Source of the DNA: Pseudomonas sp. PDNC002
GTDB lineage: Bacteria; Pseudomonadota; Gammaproteobacteria; Pseudomonadales; Pseudomonadaceae
Reading direction: 5' to 3'
Assembly: GCF_016919445.1 (NCBI RefSeq)
Contig: NZ_CP070356.1
Coordinates: 193,501-257,500, forward strand
DNA: 64,000 bases
Part shown: positions 9,160-18,319 of the stretch, piece after piece
How the letters are laid out: the number at the start of each line of letters is the position of its first letter
How positions within the stretch are numbered: the stretch's first letter is position 1
Notes under the pieces: model-generated
Databases searched by the model: none
Told to the model about the DNA's origin: nothing
Seen by the model: only the letters and a program-made list of their open reading frames with translations
Program-made: the position numbers and the translations under genes

Positions 9160-9229
9160 TCCGTCGCCCGGCAGACTGCCGGGCGCAACGACTCCCACGC
9201 TGGGCGCGCCCTGGGCGCACCCGCTTCGA

Positions 9230-9259
9230 CGCCGGTGGGCAGGTTCCACCGGCGTTTTT
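9230..9259 (+). terminator. Hairpin with T-run after the metQ-like gene
   Basis: CGCCGGTGG and CCACCGGCG pair across a 7-nt loop and are followed by five T. A second perfect hairpin (CGCCCGGCA / TGCCGGGCG, 9165-9185) lies just after the stop. The hairpin probably attenuates read-through into the PLP-enzyme gene, whose start is 19 bp further on. Confidence 0.7.
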
Positions 9260-9277
9260 CTTTCCAAAGGTATTGCC

Positions 9278-10468
9278 ATGAGCGACCACGCCAAAGGCCC
9301 ATCTACTCGCGCCGTACACGCAGGCCACGATGCCGACCGGCGCATGGTCACCCGCGCCAAGAGCCAGCCGATCTACCAGAGCTCGGTGTTCGTCTATGAC
9401 TCGCTGGAGCAGGTCGACGACTTCCTTGCCGGCAATCCTGACAACTACATGTACACGCGCATCGGCAACCCCAACCACAGCGCCGTGGAAGAACTGCTGC
9501 GCGACCTGGAAGGCGGCGAGGACGCGCTGTTCTCCGCCTCCGGCATGGCGGCCATTTCCGCCGCGCTGCTGGGCGTGCTCGGCGCCGGCGACCACCTGAT
9601 CGCCAGCCGCGAGCTGTACGGCACCACCCAGAGCCTGATCGAGAAGGAGCTGACACGCTTCGGCATCGCTTCCACCCTGCTCGACCTCAACGACCTGGCC
9701 GCGGTGAAAGCGGCGATCACCCCGACCACCAAACTGATCTACACCGAGACCGCCTCCAACCCGCTGGTGCGCGTGAGCAATATCCCGGCGCTGGCCGATC
9801 TCGCCCACCGCCAGGGCCTCAAGCTCCTGGTGGACAACACCTTCCTCTCGCCGGTGCTCTACCAGCCGCTGCGCGATGGCGCCGATCTGGTGATCCACAG
9901 CACGACCAAGTACCTCAACGGCCACAGCGATGCCATGGGCGGCGCGCTGGTGGGCGACGCGCAGTGGATCGCCGCCGCGCGGCGCTTCCAGATCAACGCC
10001 GGCGGCAGTGCCAGCCCCTTCGAGAGCTGGCTGAATTTCCGTGGCGCGAAGACTCTCGCGCTGCGCATGCGCGCCCACTCGCAGAACGCCCAGGCGTTGG
10101 CCGAAACCCTCGAGGCGCACCCTCAGGTGGAGCGCGTCTACTACCCCGGCCTGCCCTCTCACCCGGACCACGAACTGGCGCAGCGCCTGTTCCGCAAGGG
10201 CCATTCGGGCATGCTGAGCTTCACCCTGAAGGGCGGCCTGGACCAGGTCGACACGCTGATCGGCGCGCTGCAACTGGCCGCCTTCGCACCGTCGCTGGCC
10301 GGTGTCGCCAGCAGCATTACCCACCCCGGCAAGACCTCGCACCGTGCGCTGTCCGCCGAGGCCCTGACCGCGCTGGATATCCACGATGGCACCATCCGTG
10401 TCTCGGTGGGCATCGAGGACAGCGAGGACATCGTCCACGACTTCCTGCAGGCGCTGGACGCGCTGTAA
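9278..10468 (+). CDS. PLP-dependent Cys/Met-metabolism enzyme (cystathionine gamma-lyase / gamma-synthase type)
   Basis: A 396-residue member of the transsulfuration family. The PLP Schiff-base lysine is K211 in IHSTTKYLNGHSD, the PLP-ring aspartate is D186 in LVDNTF, and the phosphate-binding region SASGMAAIS is at 87-95. The family can add sulfide or cysteine to activated homoserine, or cleave cystathionine or methionine; sequence alone does not settle which. Sitting between a MetQ-like binding protein and a sigma54-activator relative, it likely converts scavenged methionine-type sulfur. The N-terminal phrase RAVHAGHDADRRM is common to gamma-lyase/gamma-synthase enzymes. Confidence 0.9.
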   Translation: MSDHAKGPSTRAVHAGHDADRRMVTRAKSQPIYQSSVFVYDSLEQVDDFLAGNPDNYMYTRIGNPNHSAVEELLRDLEGGEDALFSASGMAAISAALLGVLGAGDHLIASRELYGTTQSLIEKELTRFGIASTLLDLNDLAAVKAAITPTTKLIYTETASNPLVRVSNIPALADLAHRQGLKLLVDNTFLSPVLYQPLRDGADLVIHSTTKYLNGHSDAMGGALVGDAQWIAAARRFQINAGGSASPFESWLNFRGAKTLALRMRAHSQNAQALAETLEAHPQVERVYYPGLPSHPDHELAQRLFRKGHSGMLSFTLKGGLDQVDTLIGALQLAAFAPSLAGVASSITHPGKTSHRALSAEALTALDIHDGTIRVSVGIEDSEDIVHDFLQALDAL

Positions 10469-10487
10469 GAGCAGAAGGAGATTTCCC

Positions 10488-11429
10488 ATGAACGCACCCC
10501 ACGCGCCGCTACCGCTGCTGACCTTCCCCGACGCCGACAAGAGCCCGCTGAGCATCCGCGCCAAGGCGCTGGTGTTCTTCGACCCGCGCTCCCATGAAGT
10601 GCGTGACGAGGTGGAGCGCCTGGCGCCGTTGCCGCAGCCGGTGCTGATCCACGGCGAAACCGGCACCGGCAAGGAACTGCTGGCCCGCCACATCCACCGC
10701 GCCAGCGAGCGCCCCGGCCTGTTCGTCGCGGTGAGCTGCAGCGCGCTGAGCCGCAACTATGCCGACGCCGAGCTGTTCGGCTATGCGCCGGGCGCGCACA
10801 ACGGCCCGGTGGGCAGCCGCGCCGGCTGGTTCGGTTCGGCCAATGGCGGCACCCTGTACCTGGACGAGATCGCCGACCTGCCGCTGTCGCTGCAACAGAA
10901 GCTGCTGCGCGTGCTGCAGGAACGTGAAGTGCTGCGCGTCGGCGCGCGCGAGCCGGTGCCGGTGGACGTGCGTCTGGTCGCCGCCACCAGCATCGATCTG
11001 GGGCAGGCGGTGAAGGCGGGGAAATTCCTCGAAGGACTGCAGCAATACCTGCACGACGGCAACCTGACCTTGCCGCCGCTGCGCGAGCGCATCGGCGATA
11101 TCCAGCCGCTGGCCGAGTACTTCCTCGGCGTGCACGCGCAACGCCTGGAACTGCCGGTGCCGCAGATCGCCAACGACACCCAGCGCGCGCTGGAGAGCTA
11201 TTCGTGGCCGGGGAATATTCGGGAACTGGAGAACATCATCCACTTCGCCCTGCTGGTGAGCCCGGACGAAGAGATTCGCCCGGAGCACCTGAATTTTTCA
11301 GGGGGCGTCGCGGAGTCAGGCAGTGAAACGGAAGTGAGCGAAGAGGCGTTGGAGCGACTGGTGCGCCAGCCCGGCGTCGAGGCGCAGCTGCGTGCGCTGC
11401 TGCAACGCCTGGAGCACGAGCGCGGCTGA
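10488..11429 (+). CDS. Degenerate sigma54-activator-like AAA+ protein lacking a DNA-binding domain
   Basis: A 313-residue protein with an AAA+ domain related to NtrC/SfnR. Walker A GETGTGKE is at 56-63, Walker B GTLYLDEI at 121-128, and the sensor II region WPGNIREL at 240-247. Three standard elements are changed. The sigma54-contacting GAFTGA loop reads GAHNGP (102-107). The stretch that should hold the two arginine fingers (F-R-x-D-L-x-x-R-L in PspF) reads FLEGLQQYL. The C-terminus ends at residue 313 with no Fis-type helix-turn-helix. It starts 19 bp after the PLP-enzyme gene with a strong AGAAGGAG ribosome-binding site, so it is expressed with it. It may modulate another activator rather than act alone. 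Confidence 0.85.
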   Translation: MNAPHAPLPLLTFPDADKSPLSIRAKALVFFDPRSHEVRDEVERLAPLPQPVLIHGETGTGKELLARHIHRASERPGLFVAVSCSALSRNYADAELFGYAPGAHNGPVGSRAGWFGSANGGTLYLDEIADLPLSLQQKLLRVLQEREVLRVGAREPVPVDVRLVAATSIDLGQAVKAGKFLEGLQQYLHDGNLTLPPLRERIGDIQPLAEYFLGVHAQRLELPVPQIANDTQRALESYSWPGNIRELENIIHFALLVSPDEEIRPEHLNFSGGVAESGSETEVSEEALERLVRQPGVEAQLRALLQRLEHERG

Positions 11430-11487
11430 TGCCGCGCTGTAGTCGCCAGCGCGACCCGATGGGCCGCGCACGGGCGACAGAGCAGTC

Positions 11488-11823
11488 TTACTTGGTGGCG
11501 GTGTTGGAGTGAGCGACCACCGGGATGCACGACGGGTTGGTCAGCTTGGCCGGATCGGTCAGCAGGCCCGGCATCATGCGCGAGGTGCAGTTGAACACGC
11601 GGCCTTTGGTGGTGGTGGCGACGTAGGAGAGTTCCTGGCCACCCAGGGCGTCCGGCTGGCCGGCTTTGACGTCGCTGACGACCAGCTCGTCGGAGGAAGC
11701 CAGGCCGATCATCTGGGCGGTAGCGGCTTGCAGCGGAACGATGGCCTGGTTGGTGGTCATGGTCTGGCAACCGGCCAGCGAAGCGAAGAGCGCAGTGGCA
11801 ATGGCGATACGTTTGAAGTCCAT
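11488..11823 (-). CDS. Small hypothetical lipoprotein
   Basis: A 111-residue protein with a lipoprotein signal MDFKRIAIATALFASLAGC; the lipobox LAGC puts the lipidated Cys at 19. The residue after Cys is Gln, so outer-membrane sorting is expected. The mature part is polar, with two further cysteines (FNCTSRMM and NPSCIPVV) that could form a disulfide. No known family is recognised. It is convergent with the AAA+ protein gene and has its own upstream region. Confidence 0.8.
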   Translation of the reverse strand: MDFKRIAIATALFASLAGCQTMTTNQAIVPLQAATAQMIGLASSDELVVSDVKAGQPDALGGQELSYVATTTKGRVFNCTSRMMPGLLTDPAKLTNPSCIPVVAHSNTATK

Positions 11824-12280
11824 CTCGAGATGCTCCCTGTTGGTGGTTTTTTGTCCTGCGGTCGCAGACTAACGGAATAAATAAGTGAATCGCCAGAGTT
11901 GTATAACAAGTTTTTGACGAAAATTTGCACACTCGTTCAAGTTTTGTGACCTGAATCCGCTCTGATTCAGTATCTGTGCTACCGCAGCTCACCGCTCCTC
12001 TCCGTTGGTCAGCGCAAACCCAGATGCCACGCTGAACCGATTCACTTGAAGCGACGAACGGTCGCAGTGAAAGGCATTGCCGACTTGCGAAGCGGCAGCA
12101 GGGAATCCTGATCGGAAGATCAATTTCAGGAGAATCAACTGGAAATTACCGTTCATCCAGCCTCATCGACCACCTCAATACCTGTCATCAAGACCATTCA
12201 CTTCTTTTCGTCACAATCTTCAGGGAAAATGGCTATCAGGCAGTCGGGACCCATTTTCCCCGACGCCATTGGAGATCATC
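11824..12280. other. Intergenic region with an AT-rich promoter zone and a short dyad
   Basis: AT-rich around 11870-11945, consistent with a promoter for the minus-strand lipoprotein. A perfect dyad CTGAATC-N6-GATTCAG lies at 11951-11970. Nothing that looks like a gene is seen before the small GTG-start frame at 12281. Confidence 0.5.
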
Positions 12281-12400
12281 GTGACCAGCTTTGCCGCTCT
12301 TGCTAACTTCTTCGCCGCCACCGCTTTCCTGACCGCGCCCGCGAAGGCCGACCCGGAACGCCGTGAGATCCGTGAGGCGAAAAAGAACCGCCGCAAGTAA
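12281..12400 (+). CDS. Small 39-residue protein, hypothetical
   Basis: Starts with GTG six bases after a GGAG ribosome-binding site (12271-12274). It encodes a hydrophobic N-terminal half (FAALANFFAATAFLTAPAKA) and a strongly charged tail (DPERREIREAKKNRRK). The hydrophobic part could be a signal peptide or a single membrane helix, with the basic tail in the cytoplasm or at the membrane surface. It is followed 40 bp later by a GC-rich hairpin. No family is recognised. The case rests on the ribosome-binding site, the sensible composition and the terminator-like hairpin. Confidence 0.5.
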   Translation: MTSFAALANFFAATAFLTAPAKADPERREIREAKKNRRK

Positions 12401-12439
12401 GCAGTACCCGCTCCGCTCGGCCCTTTTGACAGGGCCGGC

Positions 12440-12468
12440 GGCGGGACCATCGGTCCCGCCGATTGGCT
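12440..12468 (+). terminator. GC hairpin after the small protein
   Basis: GGCGGGACC and GGTCCCGCC form a perfect 9-bp stem with a 3-nt loop (12440-12460), followed by a weak T-containing stretch. Confidence 0.55.
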
Positions 12469-12580
12469 TTCCAGGGCCGTCCCGTGTTTTCATTGAATGC
12501 TTGTTCAAGGAAAAATCCGAGGGACCCCGCCCGTTTTGTCCGTTGCCCAAACCTCCCCGTCCGTAACGCCCTCTCCCGCC

Positions 12581-14542
12581 ATGCGCATGAACCCACCGGT
12601 CTTCTACGGTGCGGCTGCGCTGATCCTTCTCTTCGCCCTGATCGTCATCAGCCAGCCCCAACGGGCCGGTGAATGGCTGCTCGCCGCACAGTCCTGGGCC
12701 GCCGATACCGTCGGCTGGTACTACCTGCTGGCGATGACGCTGTACCTGATCTTCGTGGTGGTCACCGCGCTTTCCGGCTACGGAAAGATCAAGCTCGGTG
12801 CCGACCACGACGAGCCGGAATTCAGCTACCTGTCCTGGGCCGGCATGCTCTTCGCCGCCGGCATCAGCATCACCCTGTTCTTCTTCTGCGTGTCCGAGCC
12901 GCTGACCCACTTCGCCCAGCCGCCGCAAGGCGAAGCCGGCACGCCGGAAGCGGCGCGGCAGGCCATGCAGTTGCTGTTCCTGCACTGGGGCCTGCACGGC
13001 TGGGGCGTGTTCGCCCTGGTGGCGATGGCGTTGGCCTACTTCGCCTACCGGCACAACCTGCCGCTGGCGCTGCGCTCAGCGCTCTACCCGCTGATCGGCA
13101 AGCGCATCAACGGCCCCATCGGCTACACCGTGGACTGCTTCGGCATCATCGCCACGGTGTTCGGCCTCGGCGCGGACATGGGCTTCGGCGTGCTGCAACT
13201 CAACGCCGGGCTGGACTTCCTGTTCGGCATCGCCCACAGCCACCCGGTGCAGATGACGCTGATCGCGCTGATGATGGGCGCGGCGATCCTGGTCGCCGTC
13301 TCCGGCGTGGACAAGGGCATCCGCCTGCTGTCGGACATCAACATGCTGCTGGCCTGCGCGCTGCTGCTCTTCGTGCTGTTCGCTGGCCCCACCCAGCACC
13401 TGCTCAACACCCTGGTGCAGAACATCGGTGACTACCTCGGTAGCCTGCCGACCAAGAGCTTCGACCTCTACGCCTACGGCAAGGACGGCAGCGACTGGCT
13501 GGGTGGCTGGACGGTGTTCTACTGGGCCTGGTGGATCGCCTGGGCGCCCTTCGTCGGGCTGTTCATCGCGCGCATCTCGCGCGGGCGAACGATCCGCGAG
13601 TTCGTCTTCGGCGTGCTGTTCATCCCGCTGGGCTTCACCCTGGCGTGGATGTCGATCTTCGGCAACAGCGCGCTGGATCAGGTACTCAACCATGGCTTCA
13701 GCGAGCTTGGCCGAGTCGCCATTTCCGATCCGTCCATGGCGCTGTACCAGATGCTGCAGAACTACCCCGCTAGCCGTGTAGTGATCGCGGTGACGGTGCT
13801 GGTCAGCTTCGTGTTCTTCGTTACCTCGGCGGACTCCGGCACCGTGGTGCTGTCCACGCTCTCCGCCCACGGCGGCAGCGCCGACGACGATGGGCCGAAG
13901 TGGCTGCGGGTGTTCTGGGGTGTGGCCACGGCACTGGTCACCGGCGGCCTGCTGTTCGCCGGCAGCATCGATGCGCTGAAGTCAGCGGTGGTCCTGACCT
14001 CGCTGCCCTTCTCGCTGATCCTGCTGCTGATGATGTGGGGCCTGCACAAGGCGTTCTACCTCGAATCCCAGCGCCAGCGCGCGCGCACCCACTCCCTGGC
14101 GCCGCCATCGGCCAAACCGGGCGGTTGGAAGCGGCGTATCTCCCAGGCTGTGCACTTCCCCACGCGGGATGAGGTGTACCGCTTCATGGTCGACGTGGTC
14201 AGCCCGGCCATCGCCGAGGTCTCCCAGGTGTTCCGCGAGAAGGGACTGCAGGTCGAGTCCGACCTCGACCTGGGCAACCTGGAGCTGATCCTGGAGATCG
14301 GCCACGGCGAGCAGCATGCGTTCCTCTATCAGGTATCGATGCGCGGCTACTTCACCCCGTCCTTCGCACGCGCCGGCATGGGCGGCCTGCACCTGAAGAA
14401 CCGCCGTTACTTCCGCGCCGAGGTGCACCTCTCCGAAGGCAGCCAAGACTACGACCTGATGGGCTACAGCAAGGAGCAGATCATCAACGACATGCTCGAC
14501 CAGTACGAGCGGCACCTGCAGTTCCTGCATCTGGTGCGCTAG
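12581..14542 (+). CDS. BCCT-family betaine/choline/carnitine transporter, BetT type
   Basis: A 653-residue inner-membrane carrier with 12 predicted spans. The BCCT signature WAWWIAWAPFVGLFIARIS is present around residues 310-330, and FVTSADSGT in the later core. After about residue 490 comes a hydrophilic tail of some 150 residues, the hallmark of BetT-type osmoregulated choline carriers, where the tail senses osmotic strain. The start ATG at 12581 removes an unlikely N-terminal extension. It imports choline or betaine using the proton or sodium gradient. It is monocistronic and not next to bet genes, so uptake for osmoprotection or catabolism elsewhere is likely. Confidence 0.92.
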   Translation: MRMNPPVFYGAAALILLFALIVISQPQRAGEWLLAAQSWAADTVGWYYLLAMTLYLIFVVVTALSGYGKIKLGADHDEPEFSYLSWAGMLFAAGISITLFFFCVSEPLTHFAQPPQGEAGTPEAARQAMQLLFLHWGLHGWGVFALVAMALAYFAYRHNLPLALRSALYPLIGKRINGPIGYTVDCFGIIATVFGLGADMGFGVLQLNAGLDFLFGIAHSHPVQMTLIALMMGAAILVAVSGVDKGIRLLSDINMLLACALLLFVLFAGPTQHLLNTLVQNIGDYLGSLPTKSFDLYAYGKDGSDWLGGWTVFYWAWWIAWAPFVGLFIARISRGRTIREFVFGVLFIPLGFTLAWMSIFGNSALDQVLNHGFSELGRVAISDPSMALYQMLQNYPASRVVIAVTVLVSFVFFVTSADSGTVVLSTLSAHGGSADDDGPKWLRVFWGVATALVTGGLLFAGSIDALKSAVVLTSLPFSLILLLMMWGLHKAFYLESQRQRARTHSLAPPSAKPGGWKRRISQAVHFPTRDEVYRFMVDVVSPAIAEVSQVFREKGLQVESDLDLGNLELILEIGHGEQHAFLYQVSMRGYFTPSFARAGMGGLHLKNRRYFRAEVHLSEGSQDYDLMGYSKEQIINDMLDQYERHLQFLHLVR

Positions 14543-14595
14543 GTTCGGACTTGCGCACCAGATGCAGGAGCGAGCCCCCCTGCAAAGATCAAGAG

Positions 14596-14716
14596 CCCCT
14601 CACCCTAGCCCTCTCCCGCACGCGGGAGAGGGGACCGTTCGGTGCAGGATGAAGCTATGCCGTCAGCCGGCACGATCTGCCCCCTCTCCCTGAGGGAGAG
14701 GGTTGGGGTGAGGGGG
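14596..14716. repeat. MITE-like palindromic element (second copy)
   Basis: Outer hairpins CCCTCACCCTAGCCCTCTCCC and the inverted CCCTCTCCCTGAGGGAGAGGG enclose a core with GTTCGGTGCAGGATGAA and CCGTCAGCCGGCACG, shared with the copies at 5022 and (inverted) 19968. Confidence 0.85.
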
Positions 14717-14775
14717 GGAACACAGGCACGGATTTTTTCAGGAAAAGACACTTGCTCCTACGAAAAACCCAAATG

Positions 14776-14801
14776 AAAAAGGCGCCCGCAGGCGCCTTTT
14801 T
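14776..14801. terminator. Bidirectional rho-independent terminator
   Basis: A GGCGCC-CGCA-GGCGCC stem is flanked by five A on one side and five T on the other, so it can stop both the BCCT gene and the opposing OPT gene. Confidence 0.85.
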
Positions 14802-14818
14802 CACATCACGGCAAAGGA

Positions 14819-16858
14819 TCAGCCGCGGGTGCCGCTCAGTACCTTGCGGTAGAACAGCACGCAGATCGCCACGAAGACCACCAGGCCCAGCCACTGCGCG
14901 GTGTCCTCGAAACTACCTCCGACCAGGGCCAGGGGCGCGGCAGAACCGGTGGCGCCGATGATGCCGGCCAGCAGGATACCCATCAGGCTCTCGCCGACGA
15001 TCAGGCCCGAAGCCAGCAGCACGCCACGGCGCTTGGGCTCGTCGGAGTACTTCTCCACGTCCTTGCCAGCGGCTGCCGCGCGCTTGGCCAGCGCGGTTTC
15101 CAGCAGCCAGCCGATCACCGCACCGACCACCAAAGTCATCCCGATGGTGGGCGGCAGGTAGATGCCCAGGCCGACAGCGAGCACCGGCAGGCTCGCTTTG
15201 CCGGTGCGGCGCAGCAGCACGTCCACCAGGATCAGCGCGATGCCCAGCGCCACGCCGATGAGGATCATGTTCCAGTTCAGCGCGTTGTGGAAAATCCCGC
15301 TGGCGATGGCGGTCATCAGCGTTGCCTGCGGTGCAGCCAGGGCGGCGTTCGGGTCCATGCCCTCGCGCGGCAGTGCGCCGGTGAAGCCATAGGCGTTGAA
15401 CAGCAGCTCCAGTACCGGCGGGATCACCAGCGCGCCGACCAGGCAGCCGACGATCAGCGCTACCTGCTGGCGCCACGGCGTGGCGCCGACCAGATAACCG
15501 GTCTTCAGGTCCTGCAGGTTGTCGTTGGAAATCGCCGCGATGGCGATCACCACCGAGGTGGTGAACAGCGCCAGGGCAATGGCGAGCTTGCCGCCCTGCT
15601 GGTCGAGGAAGCCGGTTTCCAGCGAACCAACGCCCAGGATCAGCAGCGACACCAGGATCACCGCGATGATGCCGATACCGGAGATCGGGCTGCTCGACGA
15701 ACCGACCAGGCCGGCCATGTAGCCGCAGGCGGCGGCGATCAGGAAGCCGAAGAAGAAGGCGAAGATCACGCAGACCGCCACCAGTCCCCAGAAGCCGACG
15801 CCCTTCAAGTCCGGCGCCGCGTCGCTGAGGAAGTAGGAGAAGACCACGAACAGCGCCACCAGCAGGAAGCCGGCGATGGCGACTATCCATTTGGCGGAGA
15901 GGTCCTGCTCGGTGCGCAGGTCGCTGACTTCACCACGGCCGCGCACGGCGCTAAGCGACGACCAGACGCCCTGCACCATGGGTTTGAACAGCGTCGCCAG
16001 GGTCCACAGCGCGGCGATGCCGATGGTGCCGGCACCGAGGAAGCGCACCTGGCTGCTCCACAGTTTGGTGGCCAGTTCCGGCAGGCTCTGACCGGCAGCG
16101 AGCACGCTGTTCACCGAGAGCAATGGCACGGCCACGCCCCAGGCGATGACCACGCCGATCAGGATGGCGATGCCGGCGGTGATGCCCATCAGGTAACCGG
16201 CGCCGACCAGTGCCAGCGAGAAGCCGGTGGACAGGCGGAAGGCCGCCTGCCCGGCCGTGATCCAGAAGCTGAAGCCTTCGGCGAGCACCTTGAAGCCGCT
16301 GCTGAACAGGCTGAAGGCCGCGGCGACCACGCCCCCGGCAAGGATGTCGCGCAGGCCCGGGCCGCCGGCTTTCGCAGGCTTGCCGGCCTTCTCCTCTTCC
16401 TCGTCCTGGCTGCCGACACGGAGAATCTCCGCCGCCGCCACACCTTCGGGGTAAGGCAGGCTGCTCTGCACCACCATGACCCGGCGCAGCGGAATGGTGT
16501 AGAGCACGCCGAGGATGCCGCCGATGGAACAGATGGCCGCCGTCTGCCAGAACGGGAAGCCGCTCCAGTAGCCGATCATCAAGAGGCCGGGAAGGATGAA
16601 GATGATCGAGGACAGGGTGCCGGCCGCCGAGGCCTGGGTCTGCACCATGTTGTTCTCGAGGATGTTGGAGCCGGAGAAGTAGCGCAGCACCGCCATGGAA
16701 ATGACTGCCGCGGGAATCGACGAGGCGAAGGTCAGGCCGACCTTGAGGCCGAGGTAGACGTTGGAGGCGGTGAACACCACGGTGATCAGCGCGCCGAGGA
16801 TCAGGCCGCGAACCGTCAGCTCGGCGAGGTTGGACTCGTCGGGAATCCGTTCTTGCAT
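14819..16858 (-). CDS. OPT-family oligopeptide transporter
   Basis: A 679-residue membrane protein with about 14-16 hydrophobic segments. The N-terminus ELTVRGLILGALITVVFTASNVYLGLKVGLTF and the following IPAAVISMAVL region are typical of bacterial OPT transporters. The family imports small peptides or, in some branches, metal-chelate compounds by proton symport. No peptidase or metallophore gene is next to it. Its position just upstream of tauD may be coincidental or may supply sulfur-containing peptides such as glutathione; that is speculation. Confidence 0.9.
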   Translation of the reverse strand: MQERIPDESNLAELTVRGLILGALITVVFTASNVYLGLKVGLTFASSIPAAVISMAVLRYFSGSNILENNMVQTQASAAGTLSSIIFILPGLLMIGYWSGFPFWQTAAICSIGGILGVLYTIPLRRVMVVQSSLPYPEGVAAAEILRVGSQDEEEEKAGKPAKAGGPGLRDILAGGVVAAAFSLFSSGFKVLAEGFSFWITAGQAAFRLSTGFSLALVGAGYLMGITAGIAILIGVVIAWGVAVPLLSVNSVLAAGQSLPELATKLWSSQVRFLGAGTIGIAALWTLATLFKPMVQGVWSSLSAVRGRGEVSDLRTEQDLSAKWIVAIAGFLLVALFVVFSYFLSDAAPDLKGVGFWGLVAVCVIFAFFFGFLIAAACGYMAGLVGSSSSPISGIGIIAVILVSLLILGVGSLETGFLDQQGGKLAIALALFTTSVVIAIAAISNDNLQDLKTGYLVGATPWRQQVALIVGCLVGALVIPPVLELLFNAYGFTGALPREGMDPNAALAAPQATLMTAIASGIFHNALNWNMILIGVALGIALILVDVLLRRTGKASLPVLAVGLGIYLPPTIGMTLVVGAVIGWLLETALAKRAAAAGKDVEKYSDEPKRRGVLLASGLIVGESLMGILLAGIIGATGSAAPLALVGGSFEDTAQWLGLVVFVAICVLFYRKVLSGTRG

Positions 16859-17009
16859 GGAGGCAGTCTCTTACAGAAGTACGACCGCCAAAGCGTAGGA
16901 CAGTGCGCCAGCCGCCGCGACCCAGAATGGCGACGAATGCGGTCTGCTGTGCGGCTTTGTTGCCTTATGTCAGGGGGATGAGGGGAAATTCCGAGTCAAC
17001 GCACTCTCT

Positions 17010-17212
17010 GTAGGGGCGAGCAAGCTCCTACAGCTGGCGACATTCGCTGGAGCATGACCGTGGACCTGGAATTCCGCCGCGACGAACTTCGCGGACAAGG
17101 TCCGCTCCTACGGGGCGTCCATAGCCAGGCCGCTTTTTGTAGGAGCGGAGCTTCTCCGCGAAATCCTGCCATTGCCCACCCTATCGCGCATAACGCCTGG
17201 GCCGTTATGCGC
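17010..17212. repeat. Cluster of REP-type and ATAAC/GTTAT palindromes
   Basis: Contains TGTAGGGGCGAGCAAGCTCC (17010), an inverted REP TTCGCGGACAAGGTCCGCTC (17088-17111), a direct REP GTAGGAGCGGAGCTTCTCCG (17139) and a perfect dyad GCGCATAACG / CGTTATGCGC (17186-17212). They fill the 388-bp gap between the OPT gene and tauD, where no gene is seen. Confidence 0.85.
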
Positions 17213-17246
17213 CACGGCGGTGCTCAGGGACTGCGCGCAGGAGAAT

Positions 17247-18083
17247 TCAGAACGGCTTGTCCCCCAGTATCGTCGCCCGGTGCATCACCCGGCGCTGCGG
17301 ACGGTAGTCGTCCACCGCGTAATGCTGGGTCACGCGGTTGTCCCAGAAAGCCACGTCGTTTTCCTTCCAGCGCCAGCGCACGGTGAATTCCGGACGGCTG
17401 AAGTGCGCGAACAGCAGGTCGAGGATGGCGCGGCTTTCCGCCGGTTCCAGCTCGTTGATACGGGTAGTGAAGCCATCGCTGACGAACAACGCCTTGCGCC
17501 CGGTGACCGGGTGCGTACGGATCACCGGATGGCTGCGCGGCGGGTTCTTCCTGCGCGCTTCCTCCAGCCGCGCCAGGTCCGCATCAGTGGCGCCGAAGCG
17601 CTCTTGGGGGAAGGACTTGCTGATGTCGTGGGTCGCGGTGAGGCCGTCGAGCAGTTGCTGCAGTGGTTTCGACAGCGCCTCGAAGGCGGCGATGCCGCTG
17701 GCCCACAGGGTATCGCCACCGTAGGGCGGCAGCTGTTTGGCGGCGAGCACTGCGCCCAGGGCCGGGGTCTCCAGGAAGGTCACGTCGGTGTGCCAGATGG
17801 CGTTGTCGCGCACGTCGGTGACGGCGGTGTCGAGGACGATGACTTCGCGCTGCTCCGGCGAGCTGGGGTAGATCGGATGGATGTGCAGGTCGCCGAAGCG
17901 CGCGGCGAAGGTTGCCTGCTGGGTCGGCGTCAGCGGCTGGTCGCGGAAGAACAGCACGTGGTGATCGAGCAGGGCCTGCTCGATCTGGCGTTGCGCCGCG
18001 TCGTCCAGCGGATCGGACAGGCGCACGCCAGAAACGACAGCGCCCAGGGCCGGGCTGATGGGTTCGATGGTCAGGGTGGTCAT
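17247..18083 (-). CDS. tauD: Taurine dioxygenase (alpha-ketoglutarate dependent)
   Basis: A 278-residue member of the TauD/TfdA Fe(II)/2-oxoglutarate oxygenases. The iron triad is H98 and D100 (WHTDVTF) and H254 (TQHYAVDDY). The arginines after it (RPQRRVMHR, about 261-269) match the 2-oxoglutarate carboxylate-binding position. It hydroxylates taurine next to the sulfonate, releasing sulfite and aminoacetaldehyde in the cytoplasm under sulfate limitation. It is the last gene of the tauABC-D set; a palindromic repeat separates it from tauC. Length and motif spacing match E. coli TauD closely, though related sulfonates may also be used. Confidence 0.92.
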   Translation of the reverse strand: MTTLTIEPISPALGAVVSGVRLSDPLDDAAQRQIEQALLDHHVLFFRDQPLTPTQQATFAARFGDLHIHPIYPSSPEQREVIVLDTAVTDVRDNAIWHTDVTFLETPALGAVLAAKQLPPYGGDTLWASGIAAFEALSKPLQQLLDGLTATHDISKSFPQERFGATDADLARLEEARRKNPPRSHPVIRTHPVTGRKALFVSDGFTTRINELEPAESRAILDLLFAHFSRPEFTVRWRWKENDVAFWDNRVTQHYAVDDYRPQRRVMHRATILGDKPF

Positions 18084-18119
18084 GTTCGTGTTCTCTCGTG
18101 AGGTTCACGGGGAAAGGCG

Positions 18120-18296
18120 GCTTGGCTGCCCTCTCCCTGAAGGGAGAGGGGGCTAATTCGGTGTGTTCGGGAAAAACGGTGCAGTCCTGCAGCCACGCAG
18201 CTTCATCGATGAGGCAGAGGTTTCGACGCCACTCAGGCCAGTCCCCTCTCCCTTCGGAGCGGGGCGCGCAGCCAGGGCTAGGGAGAGGCCCTTGCC
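18120..18296. repeat. Divergent copy of the MITE-like element between tauC and tauD
   Basis: Inverted CCCTCTCCCTGAAGGGAGAGGG (about 18125-18149) and a variant CCCTCTCCCTTCGGAGCGGGG ... AGGGAGAGG (about 18243-18292) enclose a longer, diverged core. It lies inside the tau operon. Confidence 0.75.
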
Positions 18297-18319
18297 TTTG
18301 CTCTGTCTCGACAAGCAAG

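Noticed and set aside
15287..16981. Plus-strand open frame of 564 codons, rich in His, Gln and Asp
   Set aside because: It is antisense to the OPT transporter; the composition reflects the complement of hydrophobic codons.
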